A stretch of DNA of 64,000 nt. Origin: Nomia melanderi (taxonomy: Eukaryota; Arthropoda; Insecta; Hymenoptera; Halictidae). How positions within the stretch are numbered: position 1 is the first letter of the stretch; each line of letters opens with the position of its first letter. The translations under genes and the position numbers were made by a program. Shown here one piece after another: positions 46,355 to 58,754 of this stretch. The notes under the pieces were generated by a model. That model saw nothing but the letters and a program-made list of their open reading frames with translations. It had not been told where the DNA came from and did no database searches. The stretch is from NCBI RefSeq assembly GCF_051020985.1, contig NC_135000.1, forward strand, positions 6,159,001 to 6,223,000. The letters run 5' to 3'.

Positions 46355-47895
46355 TGGAAATTTTTTGGCTCTGGAAGTGTGTAAGGGAAATTATAATTAC
46401 TTCAGGGAACTCTAGTGAGTGCGATGAGGAACTTGCTCACGATACAATGGAAGTTTGAAGAGAATGTGTAAAGAGAAGCTTTACATGGTGGCTATGTTGT
46501 GTTGCATAATTGAAACGACAGCCTTCTGCATTCCAGTTCCTCGATAGGAAGAAGTAATTACTTTTCATTGTTTCTAGTTCGTTCAGCTTTTTATTTCCAA
46601 GAAACTTTTCTAACTATACTTTTACTAGATTATATATTACAACAGGTATACATTCACCATGAACAACTCCTAAGTCACTAAATTTTCAAACTGTTTATCA
46701 ACAATTCAAATCTCTAATTGATAAGACATCGAAATTTCCAAATTTCTAAATGATTAAATTCCCAAATTACAAAGAATTCTACGTTTCATTAAAATTCAAA
46801 TAAAAACTTCCAATTCTGAAATATTCTACTTGCTGAATCTTATTCCTAAAAAATTATTATTCCTTAAAATTATTATTTAAAATTATTCCTAAAAAATTTA
46901 ATGTCCCATTTATTTATTATATCTTCAGCATTCAAAAATAGACTTCTTAAAATAGTTATTATCATGAATGATTAATAATTAATTTCTAGAAGATAAACTG
47001 AATATGTAACAACATGTACGAAGTTCACGCAAGGGTGGATTGAAATTTAATTCATTCAAATTACACTGTTAAGCGGATAACAGTGTAATATAGATAAATC
47101 TCGAAGCGTTACGTGCTGCAAATTTGATGTTCTCCTCGGTAAACCGCGACCAGAGTACAATCCTTCCTCAAATATCTCAGCACTAATTAAATGCTGCACA
47201 GACGACGATCCAAATAGAATTGTATCAAAGGATTCCGAAATATCCAGAATTTGACACACGTTATCATCATTTTCAATGAAAATTTCATCCACATCCCATT
47301 TCTTATTGTATCTGTAAATTGCATGTCAAACGCAGTTTCTCTGTATTTAAGCACGACACAGGTTGCACCGTGAAATTTCACGAAAATTGAAAACTGTTTT
47401 GATTTTCCAGTTTTCAGTCCTGGAAAACGTCAATCTTTGGAGAGTCCGTCAACCTTTCAGCGCATCCTTCGTTTAGCTATTATTATTATTAATTATATTA
47501 ACAGAAAATTTCGTGAATATTTATTGAACATTTTAATAACGTTATTAATATGTTTCAAATAAATATCGTTCAGTTGAATGAGAATATAAATTAGCGAATA
47601 TAGTTGTTCTAATGTCCAACGACATTTCGTTGGACTTTAAACGGAAATGTATCGATATTTCAAAACGAATCGCGTTCAATATATAAACCAGAACGTTACA
47701 GTACCATTAATCACAATATGCAGATTAGCATCCCGTCGTGTACTGTAATTTCAAACGTATAAATCGTCTGTGTCCAACTGATAATATCCATTCCAATGAA
47801 ATTAATTTATTTCCTGAATCACCTGCTACAGTGGAACTAACTATTCCAAATTCTGTTTGATTTACATCAGTGTTAACTAGATCCTGTATATTTCG
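46355..47895. other. AT-rich non-coding sequence
   Basis: There are no genes. TTACACTGTTAAGCGGATAACAGTGTAA at about 47061-47088 is an imperfect short inverted repeat. Minus-strand frames at 47056-47381 are not convincing. Confidence 0.4.
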
Positions 47896-48189
47896 GGATG
47901 CGAGCTGGAACTATTTCTAGATTGATTTAGATTGGAAATAAATTGAATCATATCTGTGTTAGAATTGAATTTAGTTAGAATTAGTTGAAAAATGGGTTCG
48001 TCTAGGATTAATTGTATAATTAGATTTGAATTAGTGTATGATACAATTATGAATTAGTAATGCTTTTAGTGGTGTTTTAGTTTGGACTGGCTTCAATTTG
48101 AGATTAGCTGAAGTTAGGACTAGGTGCAATCGTGAGAAAATGCAATTATGACAAAGTGCAGTTAAGACTGGGTGCAGCAAGGACTAGAT

Positions 48190-48880
48190 TCAGTTAGAAC
48201 TAGATGCAGTTGGGTTTAAGTGGTCAACATTAGTGATAGATTTACTTACAGTTAAATCTAATTGGATCTAGACTAGCACTAGATTTATTTAGAACTAGAT
48301 TTAGTTGGGTGGAGTCTAGTACTAGGTTTATTTAGAACTAGATCCAGCTAGGTCCACATTAATACTAGATTTAATTATGACTAAATCCAGATAGATCTAC
48401 ATTAATACTAGATTTATTTAAATCTAGATCCAGATAGGTCTTCATTAATACTAGATTAATTTAGATCTAGATTCAGATAGGTCTACATTAATACTAGATT
48501 TATTTAGATCTAGATCCAGATAGGTCTTCCTTAATACTAGATTAATTCAGATCTAGATGCAGATAGGTCTTCATTAATACTAGATTAATTCAGATCTAGA
48601 TGCAGCTAGGTCCACATTAATACTAGATTTAATTATGACCAAATCCAGATAGGTCTACATTAATTCTAGATTTATTTCAATCCAGATCCAGGTAGATCTA
48701 CATTAATACTAAATTTAATTAGAACTAAACTCAGTTCGATCTACTTTAATATTACATTTATTTAGACCTACATCCAGGTCTACATTAACACTAAGCTTAT
48801 TTACAAGCAGATCCACTCAGGTCTACATTAATACTACATTTATTCAAACCTAGATCCAGCTGGGTCTCCATTTATACCAC
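48190..48880. repeat. AGATCTAGATCCAGATAGGT array, about 43-bp unit
   Basis: ATTAATACTAGATT restarts roughly every 42-43 bp (for example at 48401, 48444 and 48487) with AGATCTAGATCCAGATAGGT between. About fifteen units, best conserved at 48360-48640 and decaying outward. Preceding sequence from about 48060 is a degenerate extension. Confidence 0.85.
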
Positions 48881-48884
48881 ATGT

Positions 48885-49635
48885 ATTTACACCTAGTCCC
48901 AGTCACTGCCAGCTCAATACCACATCGATCAACATTTCCCCTCCTACCAAAGATCTATCACTGATTACCTATCACTGACGACTCACCCTCACCACTAGTG
49001 ATCACCACCCAAATCACCACCCAATTTATATTCAAAACTCAATCAGTCCGCCCCTAAATTACCAATAACTCCACCTTGCACGTTATCCCTTCATCCCGTC
49101 CCCATCTTCCCAAACAGAATAACTGAAGCCCATGGAAGTCTCCCCACAAAGAAACGACAGTCCCCGCAACTGTCACCCCGACGAAGAAAAAACGAAATCA
49201 ATATTCCTCGTCATCTCTCATTTATCCTGGTTGTTTCCAGGTGGCAGGCGATAACACGAAGGAAACTCAGCAAATATTCATTCCGGCGATGAAGTATTCA
49301 TAACAGCGCAGCGGCTTTTGCCCGATTAAATTGCCCTCGATGCGAAATCGCCGATCACCGGGCCGCTTCGCCGGGTAAAAAGGGCTCGAGTGCTGAACCA
49401 CAGTCCTGGAAATCGAGGTTGGACATCGCACGTCCACGCGATCAATAAATCACGCTCGTTTCCTCTACGCCGACGATCGATTCTCCCGCAACTCGGTCCC
49501 GTTTCCCGAGATAAAGACGGAGCACCGAATTTACCGGACTTAACGAGCGACACGCGCGCGCACCCTTGTCCCGGCAGCTTTTTCCAGGCGTCCTGCGAGC
49601 GAACTTCCCCTTTGAAACGCGTTGCTCGAGTTTAA
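48885..49635. other. Non-coding, CpG-rich at 49320-49635
   Basis: The CpG-rich part is open on both strands (75 and 81 codons) with no motif. The left half is C/A-rich and unremarkable. Confidence 0.35.
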
Positions 49636-49639
49636 CCAG

Positions 49640-49889
49640 TTAACACATTGAACGTCGGCTAAATTTCAGCTGCTAAAGACGCGACCGTCGGTGATTATAT
49701 TGATACATTTTTAAACATCAATTACACCAACATTTCTAATTTACGGAAGAGAATAAGGAATTCGATTTTGTAAATTTTATTTTGGATTTGTGTTATACAT
49801 ATCTAAAATGTTACATGAACGTAGGATTAGCGATTAAACGATAGACTAAAAATCCCGCGTTATCGCGGGGCCGGCGCTCAATGTGTTAA
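49640..49889. mobile_element. TTAA element with CACATTGA ends (242 bp)
   Basis: TTAA at 49640-49643 and 49886-49889 flank 242 bp. Left tip CACATTGAACGTCGGC; right tip read on the minus strand CACATTGAGCGCCGGC, 14 of 16 identical. The interior is AT-rich with no frame. TTAA target, short size and inverted tips indicate a piggyBac-type MITE of a family different from CCCTTTGCACTCG. Confidence 0.75.
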
Positions 49890-49985
49890 CTGTGGAATTT
49901 AGTTGGAGAAAATTAGTCTCGTTCTCGCAATAAGATAAAAAAATTGTACTCGTCGAACGCAGGACGAATTCGCGTAGAGTATGTT

Positions 49986-50130
49986 TTAACACGTTCAGTG
50001 CCACGTGTACCACATGTGGTCGTTAATTTTTGTAACAAAATATTCTTGAGGGACACATGGTCAAGAATAACTGTATACGTTACAAAGCACCGAGAGCATC
50101 AAGAAACGATATCAAAATATATAAAATTTA
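49986..50130. mobile_element. Truncated TTAA element related to 22.1 kb
   Basis: It starts TTAACACGTTCAGTGCCACG and carries GAGGGACACATGGTCA and ATATCAAAATATATAAAA, as does the element at 22097-22485. Only a single interior unit is present and no right end was found. It begins about 96 bp after the neighbouring CACATTGA element. Confidence 0.55.
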
Positions 50131-50144
50131 GATCTAATCTAGTA

Positions 50145-50280
50145 AATTTTGAAGGTGTTTGATGAAATATTGGGGTTTCAAGGGTGTTTGGTGGAATATT
50201 GGGGTTTGGGGAGTGTTTAGCGAAATATCGGGGTTTGAGTGTGTAGAGAAATATTGAAATTTAGAGGAAAGAAAGTATTC
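50145..50280. repeat. Short ATATTGGGGTTT tandem array
   Basis: About four units of GTGTTTGGTGGAATATTGGG with a period near 33 bp, directly following the truncated TTAA element. Confidence 0.7.
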
Positions 50281-50284
50281 AATT

Positions 50285-51580
50285 TTGCAGAACACTTAAA
50301 GGAGTATTAAGTTTTAAAGAATATTTAAGATAAATAATAAGATATAAGGAAAAAGAATTGAACTCCGTAGAATGTAGCAAGGAAAATATTTGATTACGAA
50401 GAATATTAAAAAACAGTATCAGAAATTTGAGAAATATTTAAAAAATTGATATTAGTAAAAATATCGAAGATTCACTGTTGTTTACAGTCCTCTGTAGCTG
50501 AATTTAACGAGCATGGCCGAGGATGTTGATTCAAGTCAATGGCAAATAATGTGAGTGAATTACATGTTGACTCGCTGGGACAATAATGGATTATTCGTTG
50601 TTATACGTGATATTTGATGAAATTATCGATCGCTATCTATGCCCCGAAAAGGACGAGGAACGTAGTGCAAATAGTCGCATCGCCTCATACATTATTCCAT
50701 CCATGGACGAGCACGAATTAAACAGCGAGCATTGGTCAACCGACGAGGAAGTTTGCGGAGACCGAATTAGCTCTTCTAATTAGAACTGGGCGCGTTCGCG
50801 TTATCCTTCTGCGGGATCGAACGAGCCGCACACGGACACTGGTTTGTTTGAACCGTTCATCAATGGACGAGGGAATTAGCGATTGTGATTGGGTCGTTGA
50901 CGTGTTTCAGTTCTGCGTTACATCGCCAACATGAACTCCGCTGATTTTCGATCAGAGAATTCTATGAGCAGAGATTCCAATCAATGTAGGAAGACAATGT
51001 CCTTGAATAATAAATTTGACAGACGAAGGACGCGTTGAATAACATTAAAACTACCGAGCAGATCCATTGACTTGTTGAAATTTCTTTGTGGAAACTTTAA
51101 AATTACTCTTCAGATGTTAATTGATTTAAAATTCAATTTTTATATTGGTAAATTAGTTCTTTTTAATAATTTCTTAGAGAGACGTTTATTTTTTTAAGAA
51201 GTGGGAATTTGGGTTTTTGTTGAATTATTGAGAGATGATTTCGATAAATTAGAAGTTTAGAATATTGGGAAATTTAATTGGGAAGATTAGCTTATTATGA
51301 GGTTCTAAGAATTGCTAAGAATTCATTGTCTAATCTATGAGCATTTTATTCGAACGTCATAGATAGAATACTAAGTACAATAATGCCAGAGCAATTAATC
51401 AACGCTAATCTTAAGATGTTTCGCTTCGTGTGAGACTACGTCATGTCTTAGGTAGTGTTGGATCTTTATCAGTCTATCTTACTCGACGACGGTTAATGCG
51501 AGTCTAATCAGACGCAAATCGCACAGGAGATAACTGGTCTTGTTATGAATTTATTACTCTATTTCCTTGTGTAGCGAGAA
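50285..51580. other. Non-coding sequence
   Basis: The 65-codon plus-strand frame at 50586-50783 (acidic, MDYSLLYVIFDEI) has varied composition but no splice or domain support. The remainder is AT-rich. Confidence 0.35.
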
Positions 51581-51589
51581 TTCAAATTT

Positions 51590-52145
51590 TTTAATTTTTC
51601 CATTTCCCATATTCCAATTTCTCAATATTCCGGACTTCCAGTTTTCAAAGCTCCTATTTCCTCATTTCCAATTTTCCATTTTTCCTATTTTATCATTTCC
51701 AATTTTCCATTTTTCGTATTTTATGATTTACAATTTTCTATTTTTCCTATTTTATCATTTCCAATTTTCCATCTTTCCTATTTTATTATTTCCAATTTTC
51801 CTATTTTATCATTTCCAACGTTCCATCTTTCCTATTTCATCCTTTCCAATTTTCTATTTTTCCTATTTCATCATTTCCAATTTTCCATTTTTCCCATTTA
51901 ATCATTTCCAATTCTCCATTTTTCCTAGTTAAAAATCTTCCATTTCTCCAACTATCCAATTTCTTATTCTCTTATTTCCATTCTTCCCATTTCCAAGTCT
52001 TCCAATCTTCCAATGTTCCCATTTCCCAATTCCAAATCTTCCAATTCATACTTAAAAATCTCCAAATCTCCAAACGTCTTTATCTACAAATTATCATATC
52101 TCCAAATGTCCAAATCTCCAAATCTATTAATCCCTAGATTCCTTC
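51590..52145. repeat. Pyrimidine-rich TTTCCAATTTTCC array
   Basis: Units of TTTCCTATTTTATCATTTCC and AATTTTCCATT, period about 30-33 bp, run for about 350 bp and then decay into AATCTCCAAATC units. The Phe/Pro/Ile-rich frame at 51567-51932 is a reading of the repeat. It is the reverse-complement counterpart of the 6.2-kb array. Confidence 0.85.
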
Positions 52146-52149
52146 ACTT

Positions 52150-53190
52150 CCTAAATTCATTCCAGGAGGCAAAACAACAATCTCACCGATAAGATACTTC
52201 GCCAAACCTTCAGCAGAATCAAGGCCACACGTTCAAAACGAGAATCAAAAGGCAAAACGAAAGAAGAGGTCGCAAAGGTAACACAATTCAAACAATTGCC
52301 CCTTCGACTTTCCCATCTCCGCACCGTTTCTCCTCCGCGCGACGCAGTGACGCAAGCCCGCGGCACACACCATGGGGTAAAATATTTAAGTACGCCACTG
52401 CCGGAAGTGCCGTCCGCCCTGAAGAGACATAAAGAGACATCTGGCGAGGCTCCGCCTCTCACGAAGAAAGTGCTCGCTTATTTCTCGCGGGAGGGTTCCA
52501 TCAAATTTACATTTATCTCACTTCGGAGATAAATATCTAAACAAATTTGCCGAGGTCTCGAAACCGAGGTGGAATTCCAGGGAAAATTTTTCGCTCGATT
52601 TTTCAAGTATCGACGAGATTGATCGATGCTCGTGTCTGCGAAAAATGCCTGTGAAATACGAGGGGAAACCCTGACCCGCGTAAATCACAGCGATGAGACG
52701 ATCGAACGGATTAAAAGTGAATATAACGCATCGCTGGCGAAAGGAAATCGCGTTTCCACTGCACGTCTCTTCGATACGAATGGAAATAATCGAATAAGAT
52801 TGGTCCCGTTTAAGAGAGCACGCGAAACGTTGCTTTTCCCTGTGTCTAAAAGGATGATTAAATATGGAGCAGTGTGTACAGCGAGATGGGCTCACTCGGG
52901 AAGCAATTTCGCCGTTAGGATCCAGACGAGAGGAAATACTTTCGCTGCGAAGCTTGCAGAGTGCAACATCTCCTAATAAATTCCTTTTTCTTTCTGAAAA
53001 ATGGAGATCCTGCTCTGAGCTGTTTTGAATCCTCGAAGTTAGTTAGTGCTTTAGAGTTTATTTCGCAGTGCGCAGAGAATTTATTGATTGTTGGTAAAAA
53101 TAATATTTTACTGAACTATATCTTTTGTTCCATTTTGGTTGTGAAATAATGATTTTTGTGGAAGTAATGTAACATTGATTTTAATTAATT
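52150..53190. other. Non-coding, CpG-rich at 52250-52560
   Basis: Overlapping frames of 78-125 codons lie on both strands with no domain. A promoter-like island is possible but unsupported. Confidence 0.35.
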
Positions 53191-53194
53191 CGTT

Positions 53195-53445
53195 AATGAT
53201 AACTGGTAATAGTGATAGAAAGTGATGAATGAAATTTTAGAATTATAAGAATTAATGAACAATAATTCGTAATGATAGTAAGAATTAATAAACAATAGCT
53301 GATGACAATAATAAGAATTAGTAAATAATATTTGATAGTAATACAAAATAATAAATAATATTTGATAACAATAATAAGAATTAATAAATAACCCTTGATA
53401 ACAGCAATAAGAATAAATAAACAATAATTCACAATAACAACAATA
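53195..53445. repeat. AATAATAAGAATTAATAAA array, about 37-bp unit
   Basis: About six units of AATAAGAATTAATAAACAAT and TTGATAACAAT variants. Minus-strand frames rich in Tyr/Ile/Leu are repeat translations. Confidence 0.8.
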
Positions 53446-53449
53446 ACTA

Positions 53450-54050
53450 ACGCACGGTAATTTTAAGCAATTCTTAACTGATTATACGTTAGTTTAAACA
53501 TCAATGAAAGCAGTATTAAGTAAACGATACGAATTGGAGTAAATTGTCGGGAATGCTTGAGGATTCAACGATGCTAATTACCGTTTCCTGTTAATAGGGT
53601 GTTAAATCAGATTTTACAGACAGAAGACACGTTATCCAGTTGACTCTAAGACGCTCTCAAGAGCCGACCTACGTGGAAATACTTCGCGTGAGCGTTTTAT
53701 CTATCTGTGCATCAGCGCGAGCATAAATGGACACCAGTTTGTAGTCGCGTGCAACCGGGAATGATGGAATCGACCATATTGTGGATAATATTGGAACTTG
53801 GTTAAATACAGTAGGTTACCGTGCGGTTTGGAAGATAACGGTATGTAGCACAGTCGTTAAGTAACGCGATAAATTCCTTGTATCGTTTGGGTATAAGTAA
53901 ATTGACTTGTATTTGGAATAACAGTCGCTGAACTGGGTTTAGTTCCAGGTTAACAGACGATTTCATCTGTTCTGGCCTAGGAATTGTGTTATTTTGAAGT
54001 TCAAGTTGGGTCTAACTTCAGATTATCCTGAAGTCTTAGTGAATAGGGGA
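53450..54050. other. Non-coding sequence
   Basis: No genes or arrays. The right end grades into the next array. Confidence 0.4.
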
Positions 54051-54059
54051 TCTAAATTG

Positions 54060-54480
54060 AATTCCGATCTAGGTTAGGTCTGAAGTTAAATTATTAGAAG
54101 ATAGAAGTTAGGTCTGGAATTAAATTATTAAAAGATACAAGTTAAATCTCCAATTAAATTATTACAAGATACAAATTAGGTTTGGAATTAAATTATTAAA
54201 AGATACAAGTTACGTCCACAATTAAATTACTAAAAGATACAAGTTAGATCTGCAATTAAATCATTCGAAGATAGAAGTTAGATCTGGAATGAAATTATTA
54301 AAAGATACAAGTTAAATCTGCAATTAAATTAATAGAAGATACAAATTAAATCTGGAATTAAAATATTATAAGATACAAATTACATCTGCAATTAAATTAT
54401 TAAGAGACACAAGCTAGATCTGCAATTAAATTATTAAAAGATACAAGTTAGTTCTGGATTTAAATTATTAGATCCAAATA
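54060..54480. repeat. AAAAGATACAAGTTAGATCT array, about 35-bp unit
   Basis: About twelve units of GGAATTAAATTATTAAAAGA plus TACAAGTTAGATCT, period about 34-35 bp. Some units have T-for-A and C-for-G substitutions; the central ones are best conserved. Confidence 0.85.
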
Positions 54481-54489
54481 ATTTCAATA

Positions 54490-55590
54490 GTTCCACACAA
54501 AAAGATTCAAGTAGCACTCTATGAAGATTACCTACAGATCCACAACACGATAACCAGGTTACCAAAATATTAATTATTCCAAGAATTCTATTATCTAAGA
54601 TATCAAGGCAAATACGGCCCTATCAATCTTATATCCCTGAAAGATACTACAACCTATCAATACAAGAATCTACAAATATAATCAACAATAATAGTCCCAA
54701 GACCCAAATTTCCGCTTCTAAGACCTAGTTACTACCAAGATTCAACTGAAGTCTATACCCATCTATCTCCAAGTCAACGTCACAAATTCCAAGTAAATCA
54801 CAGGTTACGTAATCAGCATAAAAGTTCTCTTCCACTCTACTGAACTATAAACTCCAACAAACCTTTATAACATTGTATCAATGTTTCCTCCTAATGATGA
54901 AGAAAATTTGGTGAATCGCCCATGGTATTTAGGCCTCATCTTCCGCAGACTAATAGAAATCGATGGCTGCTCGGTACGCTGCATTAATGGGTCGTCGCGA
55001 GTGGCGTTGCCTTATTACCAGCCAAGATAATTAACTTCTCATGGCAAACTTGGTTCCCCCGGACATATTCGATGCACCCAGTGCACCGGATTCATCGGCG
55101 GGAACCGATGCGCCAGGATCCGACGCGGAGAATCCGCGAGCCAATGATCGAACGCGTCCGCCAACTGGTGATCCGGGATTGTTTCGAAAACACGGTCGAA
55201 TGCCAAGCCGCTGTCAGGCATTCCGCTGTGTCGCCGGGAGGAATAATTACTCCGGTTCGCCTTGAGGGGATCGAGGATGCAATTTTGGGCTCGTGCGCGC
55301 CTCCCACGAGACACGCGCTCGGAAAATATTGTAAGTCATCGCTTCTCGTTAATCCCACGCAACCACGCCGGTGTTTCGCGCGGCACAAAGCAGCCTGCGA
55401 TCTTGCCGTGCTCTTTCATGAATATTGTCAAGGACGCATTAGAGGCGATGCGTAATTTTAGAATGCGGTTTCGGTGTAGGAATAATATTTGGACTGATAA
55501 TGAGGAACAATGAGGAATAACAAAGTTTTGGGGATTGAAAGTTGTTTGGAATAATAAATGTCGGTGTTTCGAAATAATCGGCTTTGCTGG
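54490..55590. other. Non-coding, CpG-rich at 55030-55450
   Basis: The CpG-rich part has open frames in several phases (up to 127 codons, plus strand, 55072-55455) because stops are rare. Frames on opposite strands are equally long, which argues against any one being coding. Confidence 0.35.
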
Positions 55591-55594
55591 CTTA

Positions 55595-56295
55595 GGATCT
55601 TGGAAACTTGGAGATTAGAACGTTGGAGATTAGAGCTTTGCGCAGCTGTAGCTTGGGAGTTAGAGCTTTGGAGCTTAGACGGTTGAAGCTTGGAGTGTGG
55701 GAGATTAGAGCTTTGGATATTGGAACTTTGGGAATTTGAACTTTGGGTGTTGAAACTTTGAGGATTAGAAATTTGGTGTTGGAACTTTGGGTATTCGAAC
55801 TTTGTGACTTAGAACTTCGAATATTAGAACTTTGGGGCTTAGAACTTCGAATATTAAAACTTTGAGGTTAAGAACTTTGGGTATTGTAACTTTGAGGCTT
55901 GGAACTTTGTATATTCGAACTTTGTGACTTAGAACTTCGAATATTAGTACTCTGGGACTTGGAGCTTGGGATATTAGCACGTTGAGGCTTAGAACTTCGA
56001 ATATTAGACTTTGGGTATTAGAACTTTGAGGCTTAGAACTTTGTATATTCGAACTTTGGGACTTAGAACTTCGAATATTAGGACTTCGAGACTTAGAACT
56101 TCGGATATTAAAACTCTGAGGCTTAGAACTTTGGATATTAGAACTTCGGAGCTTAAATATTTGGGGGTTTGAAACTTTCGAACTTAGAAATGTTGAATTT
56201 AGAACATGAGAGCTTCGATTTGTGGAATTTACAACTTTGGAGGTTAGAACTTTGTAACTTAGAACTTTAAAACGTCCAACTTTGGAACTTTACAA
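55595..56295. repeat. TTAGAACTTTGGG array, about 30-bp dimer unit
   Basis: About 700 bp of 14-16-base half-units (TTAGAACTTCGAATA, TTAGAACTTTGGGGC) alternating to give a period near 30 bp. Early units (from 55595) are TTGGAGATTAGAGC variants. The plus strand is poor in C throughout. Confidence 0.85.
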
Positions 56296-56299
56296 TAAC

Positions 56300-57040
56300 T
56301 CAGAACAGTAAACATAAGAATGTACAAAGTGTTTAAAATCCTTTCCAACTTCAGAATAATAAAGCATTTCATCAAGTTTCTGAAAATCTATCGAAAAAGA
56401 TGTTCACTCCCATAGAATCTAAAGCGGGAAAATTGATCGAGAAATGTAAGTAGAAGCTCCGTTCACTGTTAATTATGTTTTTAAGTGGACTTGTTGTTCC
56501 CAGCCTACTGCTTTTATTTCTTCCCCAGCTGCTCATCGATATTCCATAAACATTCCAATTAATGCTAATTTTTCCATGACTAAGCTAATAGTGATTGAAA
56601 TTGCTTTCCCCGGAGATTGCATCCTCGTCCCGAAGGGAAATTTCAAATGGCTCGCGGACGAAGCACCGCGTGACGGAACGCGAAAACCGCGGACTACCAG
56701 GCTGACCGAAAATAAGCACTCATTTTTAAAATAAACATACTCGGAGCGCGGTTCCCGCGCCAGAGGAAACTTTGTTTATTTCTGTCGTGGAACAGTGATA
56801 GAATATTCAACGAGTATACGTGCGAACTACACTTTTTAACGCAAATTAGCGGGCTAATGTGAAGCCATTCAATTATGAAAGAAACTGGAAACTGTCGAAT
56901 AAATGCTACCGTTTCCAGCCACTTCGTCAATATTTTGCTACTTTAAATAATGCACACCTGCAAAGTACAACAGAGTATTATGGTGTACTTAAAATAATAA
57001 TTATAATTATAAATGTGAATAATAATTATGTTTGACAATA
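56300..57040. other. Non-coding sequence
   Basis: A CpG-richer patch at 56600-56780 is seen. There are no genes. Confidence 0.4.
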
Positions 57041-57042
57041 AT

Positions 57043-57180
57043 TGCTTAATTATTTAAATGCTAATTATATATTATATATAATGGTAATTATAATGTAGTC
57101 AAATAATAAATATTTATTGTATATATATGTATATTTATTATTTTACTACATTATAATTACCATTTAAATAATTATGCAAT
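57043..57180. repeat. Foldback: 32-bp arms, long AT palindrome
   Basis: Arms 57081-57112 and 57132-57163 are inverted copies with a single mismatch (each contains GGTAATTATAATGTAGT or its complement), separated by 19 bases. Complementarity resumes outside the arms: TTGCTTAATTATTTAAATG at about 57042 pairs with CATTTAAATAATTATGCAA ending near 57180, the left side carrying an extra AT-rich block of about 23 bases. An (AT) microsatellite follows. Confidence 0.85.
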
Positions 57181-57184
57181 TATA

Positions 57185-58230
57185 TATATATATATATATG
57201 TATATTTTTTATTTTTAAATCTAATACTTGTTCATACTTATAATAATAATCATTATTTAAGCACATTCAGGTACATTGAAAATAACGTTTAAAATGCAAG
57301 GCAATGCTATTCTTATTCATCTTTGTTTTCCGAAAATCCCTGAGAACTGAAGCACACTACAAAATCGTTTCAAATGTCAAGTGCAATTATACAACGTGTT
57401 GCAAAATAACGTGAAAACTGATCGCGTGAATTGTTTCACTTCGACTGGTACGATTTGTCAGCCAAATGATCGTTACTCAGAGACTCTAAATTTAAGTAAA
57501 CCAATATTATTAAATTTTGTCTGTGTTTTAAGATACTGTACATCGAAATATGTTAAGGAAACGAAGTCAATGTCTGCACGACACACTAAACGTCCGTTCG
57601 GAGTGGCTATAGATAAGAGGGAATGTAATTCTGTCTTATTTCCTCGTCTTTTCCCTTGGCAAAAGTGAAACTAGGTCGGCATACACTCAGCTGATCGCAT
57701 GGTTCGATGGGGATGGCTATAATGATTATAACGAGGTTAAGAAAATGTGCTCGCGGTGTAAGAGAATTGTCTCTACTTCGCGGAATAGTGGATTATACTA
57801 AACATTTTATGCGATTCACGCATGCACACGTTACTCGGTCCAAGTGTTTTATCACGGTCGGCCTCTTGAGCCTTAACAAACCCTCACTAACGATTTAGAG
57901 TTCAGTCTCTTGGAACTTGGCAACATTTCAGACACTCCAACCACGACTCTTGAAAATTCATCGAAATTATAACGCGACAAACGTCCGGAGAATACTGAGT
58001 TGTGGGTCAAGTTAAGGCTGTTTAGAAATACAGTATAGTTCTAGGTTACTTGAGGCCTCAGAATAATTATGGGACCGGAACAAGGGTTCAGATAGCAGTG
58101 GATTTAGAGGAATTTATATTCGGGTAATTTTTGATAAAGCTGAGAATAGATAAAATTTGGACTGAGTCCGGTTTGGGTTCAATGGGATTCGAAATCAGTT
58201 AAGATGTTATTCGTTTAGATTTTTATGCAG
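57185..58230. other. Non-coding sequence
   Basis: Plus-strand frames at 57381-57668 and 57707-57898 have no recognisable features. Confidence 0.4.
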
Positions 58231-58239
58231 TTAGGCTGA

Positions 58240-58750
58240 GATTCAGATAGATTTTTATTCAGTTAGGGCTGATCTAAGTCAGTCATGGATGAAGTTAAGT
58301 CTGATTTAAATTAGTCATGGATCATATTCAATCTGATTTAAGTTCGTTATAGATCAAATTCCTCATTTAACTTACTTAATGATCAAGTTCTGTCTGATTT
58401 AAGTTAGGTTTTGGACTAAGTTTAGCCTGATTCAAATTACTCACCAATCAAGTTTAGTCTAATTCAAGTGACTCATTACTCAAGTTCAGTATAATTCAAA
58501 TTATTCATTGTTCAAGTTCAGTCTAATTATAGTTACTCATTACTCAAGTTCAGTATAATTCAAGTTACTGATCGATCAAGTTCAGTCTGATTCAAGTTAC
58601 TCATCGATCAAGTTCAGTCTAATTCAAGTTAGTCACGGATCAAGTTCAGTCTAACTCAAGTCACTCATTACTCAAGTTCAGTACAATTCAAATTACTCAT
58701 TATTCAAGTTCAGTTTAATGCAAGTTAGTCACGGAACAAGTTCGGTCCGA
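58240..58750. repeat. CAAGTTCAGTCTAATTCAAG array
   Basis: About fourteen degenerate units of TCAAGTTCAGTCTAATTCAA plus GTTACTCATTA, period 30-40 bp. The left units (from 58200) start as GTTAGGCTGAGATTCAG, linking this array to the TTAGGTCT theme. Confidence 0.8.
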
Positions 58751-58754
58751 TTCA

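Noticed and set aside
48190..48880. CRISPR-like arrangement of 40-bp repeats
   Set aside because: The whole unit is repeated and there are no constant repeats separated by unrelated spacers; the context is eukaryotic.
51567..51932. 121-codon Phe/Pro/Ile-rich frame resembling a hydrophobic protein
   Set aside because: Entirely a reading of the TTTCCAATTTTCC tandem array.
55072..55455. 127-codon plus-strand frame
   Set aside because: Frames of similar length are open on the opposite strand of the same CpG-rich patch, with no preference.
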